From the NCBI RefSeq assembly GCF_012844455.2, contig NZ_JABBCQ020000017.1, forward strand, positions 1-64,000: a stretch of 64,000 nucleotides of DNA, given 5' to 3'. Below, piece by piece: positions 62,250 through 64,000 of the stretch. The stretch comes from Comamonas suwonensis (GTDB taxonomy: Bacteria; Pseudomonadota; Gammaproteobacteria; Burkholderiales; Burkholderiaceae_C). A program made the position numbers and the translations under genes. How positions within the stretch are numbered: the stretch's first letter is position 1; every line of letters starts with the position of its first letter. The notes beneath the pieces are model-generated. The model was not told the origin of the DNA. It saw only the letters and a program-made list of their open reading frames with translations, and did no database searches.

Positions 62250-62443
62250 TTACCAGTTGAAGCAAAAGAAGGGATAGCTCAAATTTTCATGCAAGGCCTG
62301 CGCACTTTTGTCACCGGCTTACGCCCACAGACAAGCCTCGCAACTGGATACCGATGTCAAGCTAGGCATCGAAAAACACCGCTCGGCAGCGTAAGCCCTG
62401 CGATCAGCAGAAAATCCATGAATCGTTCATAAGAAAGAAGACC

Positions 62444-63298
62444 ATGGCTCTTTACTGTATCGGTGATATTCAGGGCTGCGACGATGCCTTCGAGCAACTG
62501 CTGCAAACCGTGGATTTCTCCGTCAGCCGGGATACGCTTTATGTGCTGGGTGATCTGGTAAATCGCGGCCCCAAGTCTGCCGAAGTATTGCGCCGCTGCA
62601 TGCAGGCCGGAGACTCCATGCGCGCCCTGTTGGGCAACCATGACCTGCACCTGCTTGCCGCTGCCCAAGGCCTGCGCCGCCAGAGCAAGCGCGATACCCT
62701 GGCTCAGGTGCTGGATGCACCTGACCGTGATGCCCTGCTGAGCTGGCTGCGCCACCAGCCTCTGAGTCGCCTGCACACCAATGCCAGCGGAGAGAACCTC
62801 CTAATGGTACATGCCGGTGTGCTGCCCCAATGGAGTCTGCAAGACTGCATAGCATTGAATGCAGAGGTGCAAGCCGTTTTGCAAGGCGCTGACTTTGCGC
62901 GCTTTTTGCAGAACATGTACGGCAATCTGCCGGATCGCTGGTCAGCCAACTTGCAAGGCGATGATCGCCTGCGCTGCATCGTCAACGCCTTTACCCGGCT
63001 GCGCTTTTGCAGTGCGGAAGGCGTGATGGACTTTGAGAGTTCAGAATCTGCCGATCAAGCCCCCGAGGGGTTAACACCCTGGTTTGATATTCCCGGGCGG
63101 GCCACCGCCGACACGCCCGTCGCATTTGGCCACTGGTCCACACTGGGGCATATCAATCGCCCTGATCTGATGGCCATGGATACCGGCTGTATCTGGGGAG
63201 GCTGCCTGAGCATGATGCGCATTGGCGAGCGCATGAATGAACGCGAGCTGATTCAACTGCAATGCCCTCAGATGCAAGTGCCGGGCGGCAAGGGCTAA
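62444..63298 (+). CDS. apaH: Symmetrical bis(5'-nucleosyl)-tetraphosphatase
   Basis: A 284-residue metallophosphatase that splits Ap4A into two ADP. The PPP-type motifs occur in order: GDIQGC, GDLVNRGPKS and GNHDLHLLA, with further metal His in VHAGVLPQW and FGHWSTLG. It lowers dinucleotide alarmones and removes Np4 caps from RNA. The start fits the family; no strong Shine-Dalgarno (AAGAAAGAAG). Confidence 0.94.
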   Translation: MALYCIGDIQGCDDAFEQLLQTVDFSVSRDTLYVLGDLVNRGPKSAEVLRRCMQAGDSMRALLGNHDLHLLAAAQGLRRQSKRDTLAQVLDAPDRDALLSWLRHQPLSRLHTNASGENLLMVHAGVLPQWSLQDCIALNAEVQAVLQGADFARFLQNMYGNLPDRWSANLQGDDRLRCIVNAFTRLRFCSAEGVMDFESSESADQAPEGLTPWFDIPGRATADTPVAFGHWSTLGHINRPDLMAMDTGCIWGGCLSMMRIGERMNERELIQLQCPQMQVPGGKG

Positions 63299-63314
63299 AA
63301 ACGGCCAATGCCAA

Positions 63315-63345
63315 CAAAAACGCCTGCAGTCAGCAGGCGTTCTTT
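63315..63345. terminator. Bidirectional terminator between apaH and the helicase gene
   Basis: AACGCCTGC and GCAGGCGTT pair perfectly around a five-base loop, with an A-run before and T-rich sequence after, between convergent genes. Confidence 0.8.
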
Positions 63346-63359
63346 AATGCAGCTCTTTC

Positions 63360-64000
63360 TTAAGAGAGGGCTGTTTGCACCGGAGCCTTGAACAAGGCCG
63401 CAATCTTGCGCTTGGGCTTGATGCCAGCACTCTTGACGGGAGCCGTGCGGCTGTCCCAGGCAGCCGCTTCAGCAGCAGCACTGGCTTCATAAGGCTTGTC
63501 GAAGAACGGATCAGCGGATGCACGAGGGGCCATACGCGATGGGCGGTGGGGATGACTGGTGCGGGGAGCACCGTCAAACTCGCGCTCACGACGGGGGCGG
63601 AACTCCTCAGCACTACGGCTTTGGCGCGCAGGGCGGAAGTCAGCCATAGGCGCTGGCTCCACCGGAATCTTCTTTTTGATGAGCTTTTCAATCTCGGCGA
63701 CCTGACGGCTGTCATGGTCGGTGACCAGCGTTACCGCCAGACCCGATGCGCCGGCACGACCGGTGCGGCCAATGCGGTGCACATAGTCTTCGGCATTGAA
63801 AGGCACGTCGTAGTTAAAGACCGCTGGCACATCCTTGATGTCCAGACCGCGAGCTGCCACATCGGTACAGACCAACAGATCGACTTCACCGGCCTTAAAC
63901 GCTTCGAGCGCCTTCAGACGCTCGTCCTGGCTCTTATCGCCATGCAGGGCAGCGGCGCGCAAACCATCACGTTCCAGGGCGCGAGTCAGGCGGGCACAAC
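63360..64000 (-). CDS. rhlE: DEAD-box RNA helicase, RhlE type (5' part outside the window)
   Basis: The C-terminal 213 codons of an ATP-dependent RNA helicase; the frame stays open to the window end, so the DEAD motif and N-terminal RecA domain lie beyond it. Visible are the second RecA domain motifs [36 protein letters not shown] (motif V) and [13 protein letters not shown] (motif VI). The Arg/Pro-rich tail with [11 protein letters not shown] is typical of RhlE, which remodels RNA in ribosome assembly and mRNA decay. Confidence 0.9.
   Translation of the reverse strand, partial: CARLTRALERDGLRAAALHGDKSQDERLKALEAFKAGEVDLLVCTDVAARGLDIKDVPAVFNYDVPFNAEDYVHRIGRTGRAGASGLAVTLVTDHDSRQVAEIEKLIKKKIPVEPAPMADFRPARQSRSAEEFRPRREREFDGAPRTSHPHRPSRMAPRASADPFFDKPYEASAAAEAAAWDSRTAPVKSAGIKPKRKIAALFKAPVQTALS

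Overview
The window looks like chromosomal DNA of a betaproteobacterium of the Comamonadaceae, most likely Comamonas or a close relative (inferred from gene content, no search run). The pointers are GC-rich coding sequence, two orphan Bug/TctC receptors, an Omp32-type porin, a split kynurenine pathway, the folK-pcnB-HAD-hda // purM block, an H-NS/HvrA-type nucleoid protein, and two families of short palindromic repeats placed just after stop codons.

Region 1 (1-10.1 kb) is patchy and accessory-like. AT-rich DNA with one beta-propeller lipoprotein gene ends at a 3'-terminal fragment of a tRNA-Leu gene, which reads as the right boundary of an integrated element lying further left. Then come a small unknown gene, an LrgA/LrgB pair, decayed EamA-transporter and LysR genes, a three-fold degenerate repeat derived from the tenA 3' flank, tenA, a perfect 37-bp palindrome, a CsgG-like lipoprotein, a fused remnant of a second tenA and a lysR, and a Rieske oxygenase gene whose promoter carries a TetR-type operator. 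A fossil acyl-CoA ligase and the tetR gene close the region.

Region 2 (10.1-26.7 kb) is catabolic and transport-oriented: a glutarate module (LysR // glutaryl-CoA dehydrogenase, CoA-transferase, then a Bug receptor), a porin, an MFS exporter, an NAD(P)-binding protein divergent from a LysR gene, a branched-chain amino-acid type binding protein, a type II lumazine synthase under an FMN riboswitch, two unusual envelope proteins, an SDR protein, a ferredoxin-type reductase and a second Bug receptor.

Region 3 (26.8-48.5 kb) is mostly housekeeping: folK-pcnB-HAD-hda divergent from purM and an AI-2E permease, a SirB1-like protein, murJ, rpsT, mqo, a MATE exporter, argD-argF, two YkgJ-type cysteine-cluster proteins, the feoA-feoB iron operon with a Fur-box-like site, a PP2C phosphatase and a LysE exporter.

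Region 4 (48.5-64 kb) holds an AraC regulator, an amino-acid permease with kynB and kynU, a lactate-permease-like gene divergent from an XRE-cupin regulator over a long inverted repeat, the alkylation-repair genes alkA and ada, kynA, an MFS transporter, an FAD monooxygenase, an H-NS-like gene beside 1.4 kb of gene-poor DNA, apaH, and the 3' part of an rhlE-type helicase cut by the window edge. KynA, KynB and KynU together would convert tryptophan to anthranilate and alanine.
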